NCBI RefSeq assembly: GCF_024137025.1 | Contig: NZ_JAMYJR010000016.1 | Location: forward strand, 62,001-126,000 | Length of the DNA: 64,000 nucleotides | Source of the DNA: Paractinoplanes aksuensis | Lineage (GTDB): Bacteria > Actinomycetota > Actinomycetes > Mycobacteriales > Micromonosporaceae | Direction: 5' to 3' | Shown here: piece after piece, positions 34,234 through 43,013 of the stretch | How positions within the stretch are numbered: the first letter of the stretch is position 1 | Layout: every line of letters begins with the position of its first letter | Position numbers and translations under genes: made by a program | Notes under the pieces: generated by a model | What the model was told of the DNA's origin: nothing | The model's input: only the letters and a program-made list of their open reading frames with translations | The model's database searches: none

Positions 34234-34878
34234 GTGGCTGAAGCAGGTTTGGAGCAGGCAGGTGGACTGACCGGGTGGGTGGCGTCGGTCATCGAGTCCC
34301 TCGGCGAGGTGGGCGTGGGCCTGCTCGTCGCCCTCGAGAACCTGGTGCCCCCCATCCCCAGCGAGATCGTCCTGTCGCTGGCCGGCTATCTGGCCAGCGA
34401 AGGCCGGGTCAACCTGATCCTGGTGTTCATCGCGGCCACCGCGGGCTCGGTGCTCGGTGCGCTCGCCCTCTACTGGCTCGGCTACGCGCTCGGTGAGGAC
34501 CGGCTGCGCCGCTGGCTCGACCGCATCCCGCTGGTCGACGCGGACGACCTGAACCAGGCCGACCGCTGGTTCGAGCGGCACGCGCGGGCGGCCGTGCTGT
34601 TCGGCCGGTGCGCCCCGGTGGTCCGCAGCCTGGTCTCGATCCCGGCCGGCGCCAACCACATGCCGCTGGTCCAGTTCACGATCTTCACCACGATCGGCAG
34701 CGGCGTCTGGAACGCGATCTTCGTCGGTGGCGGGTACGCCCTCGGCTCACGCTGGCAGGACCTCGAGAAGTACAGCCACTGGTTCGACTACGCGATCTGG
34801 GCCTTCTTCATCGTCACCATCGCGAGCTGGGTCATCAAGAAGGTGCGCAAACGGCGACGCGCGGCCGCTGGACGTTAG
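34234..34878 (+). CDS. DedA-family membrane protein
   Basis: A 214-aa member of the DedA/SNARE-associated superfamily with the signature ENLVPPIPSEIVLSLAGYLAS, the G-rich helix, FGRCAPVVRSLVSIPAGANHM (the conserved Arg-Pro region) and a basic tail KKVRKRRR. Family members act in membrane lipid scrambling or undecaprenyl-phosphate recycling and envelope homeostasis. GTG 34234 is set by GAGAGGAA upstream. It ends in a hairpin shared with the convergent chitinase operon. Confidence 0.94.
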   Translation: MAEAGLEQAGGLTGWVASVIESLGEVGVGLLVALENLVPPIPSEIVLSLAGYLASEGRVNLILVFIAATAGSVLGALALYWLGYALGEDRLRRWLDRIPLVDADDLNQADRWFERHARAAVLFGRCAPVVRSLVSIPAGANHMPLVQFTIFTTIGSGVWNAIFVGGGYALGSRWQDLEKYSHWFDYAIWAFFIVTIASWVIKKVRKRRRAAAGR

Positions 34879-34890
34879 CGGCCGCGCGTC
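34856..34890. terminator. Convergent terminator hairpin
   Basis: GACGCGCGGCCGCT (34856-34869) and AGCGGCCGCGCGTC (34877-34890) form a perfect 14-bp stem; the loop contains the DedA stop codon. It lies between the DedA gene and the chitinase operon, so it could serve both; no long U-tract. Confidence 0.65.
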
Positions 34891-34903
34891 CTTACCGAAT
34901 ACG

Positions 34904-36106
34904 TCAGAAGCCGGCGCTGATCTTCGTGAAGGCCCAGTCGGCCTGCGCGATGCCGGAGCAGTCCGAGACCACGCCGCCACCGGCGCAGCCGCGGTCACGG
35001 TTGACCGCCCAGAAGGTGAAGCGGGACAGGTTCTTGCTCTTGGCGTAGTCGCGGATCCGCGTCCACGTCTCGACGCTGGTCAGCTCCTGCTGGTCCGAGA
35101 GCCCGTTCATGCCCGAGATGCCGATGCGCGAGTAGGCCTGGGCGTCGGTGTAGCCGAAGGTGGTTTTGAGCAGGTTCTTCAACCCCTCGGTGGCGCCGAC
35201 CGTCGAGCCGTACATGTCAGCGCCGCCGCCGAAGTCGAACGGCATCTGCGTGAAGATGTCGATGTTCGCGTTGAGCGCCTTGGCCTGCTGCACCAGCCGC
35301 GTGCCATAGAAGTTCGGGCCGGTGGGCGAGGTGCCGAAGGTCAGAATCGTCTTCACGGACGGGTTCTTCTGCTTGACGATCTTCAGCGCGTTCAGCACCC
35401 GGTCCTGGACGACGGTGTTCTCGAACTCGTCGGTGTTCTCGATGTCGATGTCGATCGACTTGAGCTGGAAGGCGTCGATGATCTTCTGGTACGCGCCGGC
35501 CAGCGCCTCGGGCGTCGAGCAGTTCGGGCCGAGCTTGTTGCCGCTCCACCCGCCGACCGACGGCACGATGTCCATGCCGGCCGCCCGGGCCTGGGCGATG
35601 TAGCTGGCGTGGACGCCGCCGGTCAGCCCGCTCTCGCCGTCCCAGGCCGGGTTGCAGCCGTTGTTGGCGAGCACGAACGCGATGGTGAACGCCTTGACAC
35701 CGGTCGACGCGATCGCCGACGGGGCCGGCGGGTTGCCCCAGCCGGGGTAGACGTACGGCGCCGAGGCCATCTTGGTGCCGGTGGCCGGCGGCGGCGTGGT
35801 GGGCGGGTTCGTCGGCGGGGTGGTGGGCGGCGTCGTCGGGGGCGTGGTGCCACCGCAGGCGCCGTCGTTCTTCCACACGTCCCACTGTCCACTGTGGGTG
35901 GCCGGGGATTCGTTCTGGGACCACCACTTGGCGCTGTAGTTGGTGCCGTTCTGCGAGGCGGTGTTGCCGCCGGTGTAGACCTGCGAGGCGTTCCAGGCCG
36001 GGGCGCACGCGGCGGCGGCGCTCGAGGTGGCCATCGGCAGCACCGCCGCCGCCGTGGAGGCGACAGCGACGGTGCCGAGGATGAGCAACTTCCTGCTCAA
36101 CTTCAC
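34904..36106 (-). CDS. Secreted GH18 chitinase with N-terminal chitin-binding module
   Basis: A 400-aa enzyme. Signal peptide (residues 1-32), then a CBM5/12-like module (about 33-84: APAWNASQVYTGGN, YSAKWWSQNESPATHSGQWD in the binding face), a PT linker (87-108) and a GH18 barrel. The catalytic motif is I218-DIDIE with acid E223; the usual first DG of DGxDxDxE is replaced by KS, as in the ChiD-like branch. GTG start 36106 has AAGGA 8 nt upstream. It lies 27 bp after the second chitinase on the same strand, so they are likely an operon. Confidence 0.93.
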   Translation of the reverse strand: MKLSRKLLILGTVAVASTAAAVLPMATSSAAAACAPAWNASQVYTGGNTASQNGTNYSAKWWSQNESPATHSGQWDVWKNDGACGGTTPPTTPPTTPPTNPPTTPPPATGTKMASAPYVYPGWGNPPAPSAIASTGVKAFTIAFVLANNGCNPAWDGESGLTGGVHASYIAQARAAGMDIVPSVGGWSGNKLGPNCSTPEALAGAYQKIIDAFQLKSIDIDIENTDEFENTVVQDRVLNALKIVKQKNPSVKTILTFGTSPTGPNFYGTRLVQQAKALNANIDIFTQMPFDFGGGADMYGSTVGATEGLKNLLKTTFGYTDAQAYSRIGISGMNGLSDQQELTSVETWTRIRDYAKSKNLSRFTFWAVNRDRGCAGGGVVSDCSGIAQADWAFTKISAGF

Positions 36107-36133
36107 GGGGATTTCCTTACCGGGGATGGGGGT

Positions 36134-37393
36134 TCAGGGGAGGGTGGCGAGGTGCGGCTTGACCGTGTTGGCGAAGCCGTTGCCGTTGGTGACGTCCCAG
36201 TTGATCGACCACGTCATGGCGCCCCGGATGCCCGGGTAGGTGGCCGGCGGCCGGAACGAGCCGCAGTTGGTGGCCTTGGCCAGGCAGTCGAGTGCGTTGT
36301 TGACGACGGTCGGGGCGACGTAGCCGCCACCGGCGGCGCGGGTGCTGGCGGGCAGGCCGAGCGCGACCTGGTCGGGGCGCAGACCACCCTGGGTCTGGAT
36401 GCAGGCCAGCGCGGTCAGGAAGTTCACGTTGCCCTGCGAGTACGCGTTCATCTGGTCGCAGCCGAGCATCGCGCCCGAGTTGTAGAACTGGGTGAACACC
36501 ACGGTGAGGATGTCCTTGATGCTCAGCGCCAGCGCGAAGTAGGACGACTGCGGGTTCTGCATGTCGATGGTCTGGGGGGCCATCGTGATCAGCAGGCTCG
36601 CGCCGACCTTGGCCCGCAGGCTGCGCAGGGCCTGCGCCATGTAGGTCGCGTTGAGGCCGTTCTCGAGGTCGATGTCGACCCCGTCGAAGCCGTACGTGGT
36701 GATCAGCCGGTGTACCGAGTCGGCGAACGCGGTGGCGGCCGAGGCGCTGTTGACGGCGACCGTGCCCTTCTCACCGCCGACCGAGATGACGACCTTCTTG
36801 CCGCGCTGGTGCAGGGTGGCGATGTCGGCCCGGAACTGGGCGTCGGTGTAGCCGCCGACCGCCGCGGCCAGGCCCGGGTCGAGGTTGAAGGTGACCGCGC
36901 CCGGGGTCGAGGTGGCGTCGGCGAAGGCGACCGCGATGAGGTCGTAGTTGTTCGGGACGGCGGCCAGCTTGAGCGGAGCGGCGCCGTTGTCGAAGTTCTG
37001 CCAGTAGCCGGTCAGGAAGTGCTTGGGCAGCTGCCCGTTCGACGGCGGCGTGGTCGGCGGAGTCGTCGGGGGCGTCGTCGGTGGGGTGGTCGGCGGCGTG
37101 GTGGGAGGCGTCGTCGGCGGGGTGGTGGGCGGGGTCGTGCCGCAGGCGCCGTCGTTGCGCCAGACGTCCCACTGTCCACTGTGGGTGGCCGGGGACTCGT
37201 TCTGCGTCCACCACTTGGCGCTGTAGTTGGTGCCGTTCTGCGAGGCGGTGCCGCCGCCGGTGTAGACCTGCGTGGCGCTCCACGCCGGCGCGCAGGCTGC
37301 CGCGGCTGACGCCGAGCCGGTGAAGTAGGTCGCCGCGCCACCCGCGACGAGCGCCGTGACGGTCGCCAGGATTACCGATCTGGATCGCCTCAT
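36134..37393 (-). CDS. Secreted GH18 chitinase with N-terminal chitin-binding module
   Basis: A 419-aa enzyme: signal peptide, CBM5/12-like module (WSATQVYTGGGTASQNG, then KWWTQNESPATHSGQWD), a PPTT linker of about 30 residues and a GH18 catalytic domain with DGVDIDLE (D237 to E244, E244 the proton donor). ATG 37393 is preferred to ATG 37399 because GGAGG stands 8 nt before it. First gene of a probable two-chitinase operon. A perfect palindrome (37440-37451) lies about 47 bp upstream and the previous gene's terminator isolates the promoter. Confidence 0.94.
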   Translation of the reverse strand: MRRSRSVILATVTALVAGGAATYFTGSASAAAACAPAWSATQVYTGGGTASQNGTNYSAKWWTQNESPATHSGQWDVWRNDGACGTTPPTTPPTTPPTTPPTTPPTTPPTTPPTTPPSNGQLPKHFLTGYWQNFDNGAAPLKLAAVPNNYDLIAVAFADATSTPGAVTFNLDPGLAAAVGGYTDAQFRADIATLHQRGKKVVISVGGEKGTVAVNSASAATAFADSVHRLITTYGFDGVDIDLENGLNATYMAQALRSLRAKVGASLLITMAPQTIDMQNPQSSYFALALSIKDILTVVFTQFYNSGAMLGCDQMNAYSQGNVNFLTALACIQTQGGLRPDQVALGLPASTRAAGGGYVAPTVVNNALDCLAKATNCGSFRPPATYPGIRGAMTWSINWDVTNGNGFANTVKPHLATLP

Positions 37394-37439
37394 GGCCATC
37401 CCCTCCACCCGAACCCAATGAGATGTATCAATCATTAGG

Positions 37440-37451
37440 ACTGTTAACAGT
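37440..37451. promoter_or_regulatory. Palindrome upstream of chitinase operon, candidate operator
   Basis: ACTGTTAACAGT is a perfect 12-bp palindrome 47 bp upstream of the chitinase start, in an otherwise AT-rich pocket of a very GC-rich sequence. Its half ACTGTTAA recurs at 54532-54539, 15 bp before the third chitinase start, suggesting a shared chitinase regulator. Confidence 0.45.
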
Positions 37452-37462
37452 AAAAGTCCAGA

Positions 37463-37497
37463 GGGCCGGACCTTAAACATCCTTAAAGGTCCGGCCC
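37463..37497 (-). terminator. Terminator after the GH16 glucanase
   Basis: GGGCCGGACCTT (37463-37474) and AAGGTCCGGCCC (37486-37497) form a perfect 12-bp stem with an 11-nt loop; on the minus strand TTTT follows a few bases later. Confidence 0.85.
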
Positions 37498-37514
37498 CGC
37501 GTACGCGGGTGAAG

Positions 37515-38894
37515 CTATCGACGGAACTGGATCCAGTTCACATTGACGAAGTCGGCCGGCTGGCCGCTGGTGAAGGTCAGGTAGACGGTGTGGGTGCCGG
37601 TCACGTTCGCGACGTTGGCCGGTATCGACTGCCAGGTCTGCCAGCCGCCCGTGCCGGCCAGCGCGAAGCTGCCGATCGGCGCGTTGCTGCGGCTGTCCAG
37701 GCGCACCTCGACGAGGCCGCTGACGGCGTTGCCGGCCCCCGAGGCGACCCGGCCCACGAAGTCGCGCACTCCGCCCGTACCGAAATTGACGTTGTTGAAC
37801 TGCAGCCAGTCACCGTTGGCGATGTAGCCGACGTCCTGCCCGCCCTCGGAACAGGTCTCGACCGTGACGCCGGCCGACGAGTTGAACGACTCGGCCTCGA
37901 TCCGCGAGAACGCGTCCCGGGTGCCGCTGGGCGGCGGGGTCGTGGTCGGCGGCGGGGTGGTGCTGCCGCCGGAGCTCTGCCAGACGGCCACGTAGTCGAC
38001 GAGCATCGGCACGCCGGGCTGGGTGGCCGAGGTGGGACCGCCCCCGAACGCGGCCGGGAAGCCGCCGCCGATGGCCACGTTGAGGATCACGAACATGCCG
38101 TGGTGGGTGGCGTTGTTCCAGGTCGTCGCGTCGACGGCGTTGGACGTGAGCGTGAAGTAGTTGTTGCCGTCCAGGTACCACCGCATCTGCTCGGGCGAGG
38201 TGCTGCGGTCGTATTCCACCGCGTACGTGTGGAAGCCGGTCTTGCAGCCGCTGCAGGCGCGCTCGCCGCTGGTCAGGCCGGTGGTCTCGTTGCACGGGCC
38301 GCCCGGGTTGGTGCCGCAGTGCAGGGCGGCGAAGACCGAGTCGCGGCCGTTGATGTTCTCGAGGATGTCCCACTCGCCGATGCTCGGCCAGTTCGTCGCG
38401 CCGACCGGGCGGGCGGCCGCACCGAGAGCCCAGAACGCCGGCCAGTATCCGGCGGCCGCGGCCCCGCTCACGTTGGGCTGCTGGATGCGCGCCTCGATGC
38501 GGACCTTGCCGCCGGTGGGCGCGGCGAAGTCGGTGCGCTGGGTCTCGACCCGGCCCGACGTCCAGTTGCCGGCCGAGTCGCGCAACGGCTTGATGACCAG
38601 GTTGCCGCGGCCGTCCTGATAGACGTTGTTCGTCGAGTCGGTCATGTACTCGATCTCGCCGGTGCCCCAGTTCGACGCGCCGCCGGGATAGCCGTGCCCG
38701 ATGTCGTAGAGCCAGTTCGACCGGTTGAGCCCGGTGCCGGCCGAACCCGTGAAGTCGTCGCTGAAGACCAGCGACATGCCGGAGGGTGGGGTGGGCACCG
38801 AGGCGTTAGCGTTAACCGCAAAGACCGCAGTAGCACTGAGAGCCAGCATCGCCGCAGCTGAAGCCAGCAATACCCGGATTCTCGACCTGGTCAT
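37515..38894 (-). CDS. Secreted GH16 beta-glucanase with C-terminal CBM6
   Basis: A 459-aa enzyme that should cleave beta-1,3 (or 1,3-1,4) glucan. Signal peptide (1-31), GH16 jelly roll (about 35-315) with catalytic GEWDILEN: E174 nucleophile, D176 and E179 acid/base; a tryptophan stands where many members have I or L. A Pro/Thr linker (about 318-330) leads to a CBM6 module (333-459) with FSRIEAESFNSSAGV and NGDWLQFNNVNFG. ATG 38894. A CebR/LacI-type palindrome sits 22 bp upstream and a terminator follows, so it is a single-gene unit. Confidence 0.94.
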   Translation of the reverse strand: MTRSRIRVLLASAAAMLALSATAVFAVNANASVPTPPSGMSLVFSDDFTGSAGTGLNRSNWLYDIGHGYPGGASNWGTGEIEYMTDSTNNVYQDGRGNLVIKPLRDSAGNWTSGRVETQRTDFAAPTGGKVRIEARIQQPNVSGAAAAGYWPAFWALGAAARPVGATNWPSIGEWDILENINGRDSVFAALHCGTNPGGPCNETTGLTSGERACSGCKTGFHTYAVEYDRSTSPEQMRWYLDGNNYFTLTSNAVDATTWNNATHHGMFVILNVAIGGGFPAAFGGGPTSATQPGVPMLVDYVAVWQSSGGSTTPPPTTTPPPSGTRDAFSRIEAESFNSSAGVTVETCSEGGQDVGYIANGDWLQFNNVNFGTGGVRDFVGRVASGAGNAVSGLVEVRLDSRSNAPIGSFALAGTGGWQTWQSIPANVANVTGTHTVYLTFTSGQPADFVNVNWIQFRR

Positions 38895-38916
38895 GAGTGC
38901 GCCTTCCGTCAGGGTT

Positions 38917-38932
38917 GTGAGAGCGCTCTCAC
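38917..38932. promoter_or_regulatory. CebR/LacI-type operator before the glucanase
   Basis: GTGAGAGCGCTCTCAC is a perfect 16-bp palindrome. Its core GAGCGCTC matches the centre of the known actinobacterial CebR box (TGGGAGCGCTCCCA), the operator of a cellobiose-responsive LacI-family repressor. It lies 22 bp upstream of the start codon, so binding would block the promoter. Confidence 0.7.
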
Positions 38933-39033
38933 GGATTTCACGCTTGTCACGAAGTCGCTGTCAATATGGACGGACATCGATTGCCCTAAAGGGCCACAGT
39001 TTCCCTGGGGCAAGCGTCGGGTAAGACCCGCGC

Positions 39034-40197
39034 ATGGATCACGCGGACTCGATCGTCATCGACCCGGAACTGGCCGAGAGAGCGGAGTCGCAAGACCTGC
39101 ACACGCTGGGCGTCGAAGAGGAATATCTGCTGGTCGACGCCGTCGAGCCGCGGGCCGTGGAGGCCGTCGAGGAGGTCTTCGACCGTCTTCCGGAGGACAT
39201 CCGCGACTCCGTGCAGCACGAGTTCATGCGCAGCCAGATCGAGGTCGCCAGCCCGCCCCAGCTCGAACTGGGCACCCTGGCCAAGGCTCTGCGCGACCTG
39301 CGGGCCGGGGTGGCCGGCGCGGCTGAGGCGGCGGGCGCGCGGCTGCTGGCCATCGGCACCGGCCCGACCGTCAACGGACGGGTCCGGGTCGTCGACAATC
39401 CGCGCTACCACCGCATGCAGGAGCGCTTCGGCGACCTCTCCCCCGGCGCCGGCATGTGCGGCACCCACGTGCACGTCAGCATCCCCGACGACGAGACCGG
39501 CGTCCAGGTGCTCAACCACCTTCGCCCGTGGCTGCCGATCTTCCAGGCCGCCACGGTCAACTCGCCGCTGTTCGAGGGGCGCGAGACCGGGTACGCGAGC
39601 TGGCGCTTCATGCTCTGGGAGCGCTGGCCCACGGTCGGACCGGCGCCCTACCTGCGCTCGTTCCAGGACTACGAGACGATGATCGGCGACCTCGAGGCGA
39701 GCGGCGCGATGCTCGACGAGGGAATGCTCTACTGGTACGCCCGGCTGTCCGCGCGCTACCCCACGGTCGAGATCCGGATGGGCGACGTCATGCCCACCGC
39801 CGACGACGCGGTGCTGCTGGCCGCGCTGGCCCGGGCCCTGGTGGCCACGCTCGTGCAAGAGGTGCACGCGGGCACTCCCGCCCCCGACGTGCCGCACCCG
39901 CTGCTGATGGCCGCGCACTGGCGGGCCGCGCACGACGGTCTCGAGGGCCTCAACATCGACATGGCGACCCGGGAGCCGCGACCGGCCTGGAAGCTGATGC
40001 GCCAGCTTTTCGACTACGTGCGCCCCGAGCTCGAACGCCATGGCGACCTCGAGACGGCGACCACGCTGCTGGGGCGGCTGCGCGCGCACGGCACCGGCGC
40101 CGCGCGGCAGCGGGCGATCCTGGCCCAGGGCGGCTCGGTGGCCGACGTCGTCGACCGTTTCGCCCGGCTCACCCGGGGCGACGCCCCGGAGAAGTAG
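39034..40197 (+). CDS. YbdK-type carboxylate-amine ligase (GCS2 family)
   Basis: A 387-aa ligase of the glutamate-cysteine ligase 2 superfamily. HTLGVEEEYLLVD opens the catalytic domain; MRSQIEVASPP, GMCGTHVHVSIPD and YPTVEIRMGDVMPTADDAVL (split) carry the acidic and histidine residues for ATP-Mg and substrate. YbdK enzymes have weak glutamate-cysteine ligase activity; their true substrates are unknown. ATG 39034 has no ribosome site but TAAGAC lies 6 nt before it, so it may be leaderless. The next gene follows 54 bp later. Confidence 0.9.
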   Translation: MDHADSIVIDPELAERAESQDLHTLGVEEEYLLVDAVEPRAVEAVEEVFDRLPEDIRDSVQHEFMRSQIEVASPPQLELGTLAKALRDLRAGVAGAAEAAGARLLAIGTGPTVNGRVRVVDNPRYHRMQERFGDLSPGAGMCGTHVHVSIPDDETGVQVLNHLRPWLPIFQAATVNSPLFEGRETGYASWRFMLWERWPTVGPAPYLRSFQDYETMIGDLEASGAMLDEGMLYWYARLSARYPTVEIRMGDVMPTADDAVLLAALARALVATLVQEVHAGTPAPDVPHPLLMAAHWRAAHDGLEGLNIDMATREPRPAWKLMRQLFDYVRPELERHGDLETATTLLGRLRAHGTGAARQRAILAQGGSVADVVDRFARLTRGDAPEK

Positions 40198-40248
40198 CCT
40201 GGTAACGCTCGTCTCATCAGCGGGAACGCGCCGGAAAAGTAGGCTGGT
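40186..40248 (+). repeat. Imperfect direct repeat carrying a -10-like element
   Basis: CCGGAGAAGTAGCCTGGT (40186-40203, over the ligase stop codon) and CCGGAAAAGTAGGCTGGT (40231-40248) match at 16 of 18 bases, 45 bp apart. The second holds TAGGCT (40240-40245), 6 nt before the GTG of the flavoprotein gene, the probable leaderless -10. Confidence 0.6.
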
Positions 40249-40251
40249 CTT

Positions 40252-41622
40252 GTGAAGCTCGTCGTCATCGGCGGGGACGCCGCCGGCATGTCGGCCGCAT
40301 CGCAGGCACGCAAGCGCCTGGGCGAGAGCGACCTGTCCATCGTCGTGTTCGAGCGCGGGCGCTACACCTCGTACTCGGCCTGCGGAATTCCGTACTGGAT
40401 CGGCGGCGCCGTCGACGACCGCGACAAACTCGTCGCCCGCACGCCCGAGGAACATCGCAAGGCCGGGATCGACGTGCGACTGCGGCACGAGGTCGTCGGC
40501 ATCGACCTCGACCGGCGGGAGGTGCGCGCGCACGACCTCGACGGCGGCGGCGAAGTGCGGGAACCCTTCGATCATTTGGTGTACGCGGCCGGGGCGACCC
40601 CGTTCATGCCGGAGTGGGCCCGGGTGCGCGACGAGGGCGTCTTCGGCGTGCAGACCCTCGGCGACGGCGAGGCCATCCACGCGTGGCTCGACCGGAAACC
40701 CGAGCCGCGCACGGCCGTGGTCATCGGCGGCGGCTACATCGGGGTCGAGATGGCCGAGGCGATGGTGCTGCGCGGGCTGACCGTGACCCTGCTCGAGAAG
40801 TCGCCGCAGCCGATGGGCAAGACCGTCGACCCCGAGATGGGCGCGCTCGTCCAGAAGTCGATGCGAGGGCTGGGCATCGAGGTGATCACGGACGCCCACG
40901 TCGAGGGGCTCGAGACGGCCGGCGGCCGGGTGCGGGCGGTGGTCACGCCGGGCGGCGCGCTGCCGGCCGACGTCGTGGTGCTGGGTCTGGGCGTACGCCC
41001 GAACACGGCGCTGGCCCGCGAGGCCGGGCTCCCGGTGGGTTCGACCGGGGGCGTACGCACGGATCTGCGCATGCGGGTCGAGGAGCTCGAGGGTGTGTGG
41101 GCAGCCGGCGACTGCGTCGAGACCCGGCACCTGATCACCGGCCGTCCCGTGCATGTGCCGCTCGGCACCCACGCCAACAAGCAGGGCCGGGTGGCCGGCA
41201 TCAACATCGGCGGCGGCTACGCGACGTTCCCCGGGGTGATCGGCACCGCGGTCACCAAGGTCTGCGACCTCGAGGTGGCCCGCACCGGCCTGACCTCCAA
41301 AGAGGCACGGGCCGCGGGCTACTCGTTCGTCACGGCCACGGTCGACTCGACCAGCCGGGCCGGCTACTACCCCGGGGCCGAGCTGATGACGGTCAAGGTG
41401 ATCGCCGAGCGCCGCACCGGGCTGCTGCTGGGCGCGCAGATCGTCGGCCGGTCCGAGGCGGCCAAGCGGATCGACGCGCTCGCGGTGGCCGTCTGGAACC
41501 GGATGACGGTCGAGGAGATGACGGCGCTCGACCTCAGCTACGCGCCGCCGTTCGCCCCCGTGTGGGACCCGGTGCTGATCGCTGCCCGAAAGGCCACCGA
41601 GGCGGTACACGCCAGCCTTTGA
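40252..41622 (+). CDS. FAD-dependent CoA-disulfide reductase-like oxidoreductase
   Basis: A 456-aa flavoprotein of the NADH oxidase/CoA-disulfide reductase class. FAD site VVIGGDAAGMSAA at the start, single redox cysteine C44 in SYSACGIPYWIGG, second dinucleotide site TAVVIGGGYIGVEMAEA, FAD-contact VWAAGDCVE, and a C-terminal dimerisation domain (ALDLSYAPPFAPVWDPV). It would reduce CoA or other low-molecular disulfides, or O2. The GTG at 40252 is probably leaderless behind TAGGCT. Confidence 0.93.
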   Translation: MKLVVIGGDAAGMSAASQARKRLGESDLSIVVFERGRYTSYSACGIPYWIGGAVDDRDKLVARTPEEHRKAGIDVRLRHEVVGIDLDRREVRAHDLDGGGEVREPFDHLVYAAGATPFMPEWARVRDEGVFGVQTLGDGEAIHAWLDRKPEPRTAVVIGGGYIGVEMAEAMVLRGLTVTLLEKSPQPMGKTVDPEMGALVQKSMRGLGIEVITDAHVEGLETAGGRVRAVVTPGGALPADVVVLGLGVRPNTALAREAGLPVGSTGGVRTDLRMRVEELEGVWAAGDCVETRHLITGRPVHVPLGTHANKQGRVAGINIGGGYATFPGVIGTAVTKVCDLEVARTGLTSKEARAAGYSFVTATVDSTSRAGYYPGAELMTVKVIAERRTGLLLGAQIVGRSEAAKRIDALAVAVWNRMTVEEMTALDLSYAPPFAPVWDPVLIAARKATEAVHASL

Positions 41623-41735
41623 CCGGATTTGTGGTTCGAGCGTCACGGAGCGCTGCCAGCGGTTATCGCTCTGCGTAGCACGATCGCCACCGATATGGTC
41701 TCGCGCATGATCATGGGGCACGGTAGGCATGCAGC

Positions 41736-43013
41736 ATGTCGCCGCAAACGCCCCGTATTCCGACGCAGGGTCCCGCTTCGGCGGCGGCCTCTTCCGGACG
41801 GCATCGGCGACCCGAATCCCTGGCCGACGTCGGTGCCCGAAGTGGACCGCGCGTGGCCGTCACGACGCTCGTCGACGCGCCCATCTCGTCGCGGTCCGCC
41901 CGGCACTCGCGCCCGGTCCGCGCGGGCCGGCACGCCGCCGCCCGCCCACCCGCGGGTCGCCCGCCGAGCACCGGCAGCCACCGCGCCCCCGGCACCCTGC
42001 CCATCGAGAACTGGCTGCTCATGGGCCGCACCCGCCAGGGCGCGCTGCTCGCCTCGCTGGTCGCGATCGGCGTGCTGCTGCTGGCCGTGCCGCCCGACCA
42101 GCGCCGTGACAGCTTCGACGCGGTCAACGCGGCCGCCCAGGCCGTGGCCGGCGTGCAGACCGAGAAGAAGACCCCGCGCCCGGTCGCCCCGCCGCCGGCC
42201 CCGGCTGAGGAGTCGGACGACCAGAAAGACACCGAGCCGGCCCAGAAGGAAGAAGAAGCGCCGGAAAAGGCCGAGGCCACCCCGAGCGCGCCGGTGAACT
42301 CGCCGTCCGCGCCCGCCCCCGACGCGACCGAAGCCGCGGGCAAGAAGAAGAAAGAGGCACCCGACGCCGGGCCCGGCCAGTCGCTGCGCACCACCGGCAG
42401 CCAGGTCGTCGCGCTCACCTTCGACGACGGCCCCGACCCCGTGCAGACCCCCCGGATCCTCGCCCTGCTCGACAAGTACCAGGTCAAGGCCACGTTCTGC
42501 CTGGTCGGCGTGCAGGTCCAGCGGCACCCCGGCATCGTCCGCGAAATCGCCGCGGCCGGGCACACGCTCTGCAACCACACGTGGGACCACAGCCTGACCA
42601 TCGGTAAGGACAAGCCGGCCGAGATCAAGGCCGACCTGGACCGGACCAACGCCGCCATCCAGGCCGCCGTGCCCGGCGCGCCGATCCCGTTCTTCCGGGC
42701 CCCCGGCGGCAACTTCACCGACCGTCTGGTCGACGTGGCCGGCACCGGCGGCATGACGTCGATCTACTGGGAGGTCGACCCGCGCGACTGGGACCACCCC
42801 GAGAAGGAAACCGAGGCCCAGCACATCACGCGGGTCGTCAACAGCGTCCGCGAGCAGGTGAAGCCGGGCGCGATCGTGCTCTCGCACGACTTCAACCAGC
42901 CGGCCACCATTGCGGCCTACGAGAAGCTGCTGCCGTACCTGTCGGAGAAGTTCGAACTGGGCATCCCCGCGGTCGAGCCGCCGCCGGTGGCTACCCCGCC
43001 CGCTGACAGCTAG
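41736..43013 (+). CDS. Membrane-anchored polysaccharide deacetylase (CE4)
   Basis: A 425-aa type II membrane protein: a basic Pro/Arg-rich cytoplasmic tail (1-100), one helix (about 101-119), an external Pro/Glu/Lys-rich stalk to about 215, then a CE4 deacetylase. Motifs: TFDDGPD with D230 and D231, HTWDH (metal His H281 and H285), RAPGGNF at 321-327, DPRDW, and a late LSHD. It should deacetylate peptidoglycan or chitin-type N-acetylglucosamine outside the cell. The 3' end overlaps the convergent glycosylase gene by 23 bp. Confidence 0.93.
   Translation: MSPQTPRIPTQGPASAAASSGRHRRPESLADVGARSGPRVAVTTLVDAPISSRSARHSRPVRAGRHAAARPPAGRPPSTGSHRAPGTLPIENWLLMGRTRQGALLASLVAIGVLLLAVPPDQRRDSFDAVNAAAQAVAGVQTEKKTPRPVAPPPAPAEESDDQKDTEPAQKEEEAPEKAEATPSAPVNSPSAPAPDATEAAGKKKKEAPDAGPGQSLRTTGSQVVALTFDDGPDPVQTPRILALLDKYQVKATFCLVGVQVQRHPGIVREIAAAGHTLCNHTWDHSLTIGKDKPAEIKADLDRTNAAIQAAVPGAPIPFFRAPGGNFTDRLVDVAGTGGMTSIYWEVDPRDWDHPEKETEAQHITRVVNSVREQVKPGAIVLSHDFNQPATIAAYEKLLPYLSEKFELGIPAVEPPPVATPPADS

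Noticed and set aside
37023..37140. Short GGCGGnGTnGTC-type tandem repeat in the chitinase
   Set aside because: It is the coding sequence of the Pro-Thr linker; similar runs in the other chitinases reflect codon bias, not a mobile repeat.
34727..37309. An 860-codon open frame on the plus strand over the chitinase genes
   Set aside because: It lies antisense to clearly recognised secreted chitinases, has no ribosome site and its product is a repeat of G/R/V-rich text. It is a by-product of high third-position GC.
38986..41730. A 914-codon open frame on the minus strand over the YbdK-like and flavoprotein genes
   Set aside because: Antisense to two well-supported families; His/Arg/Gly-rich nonsense translation.
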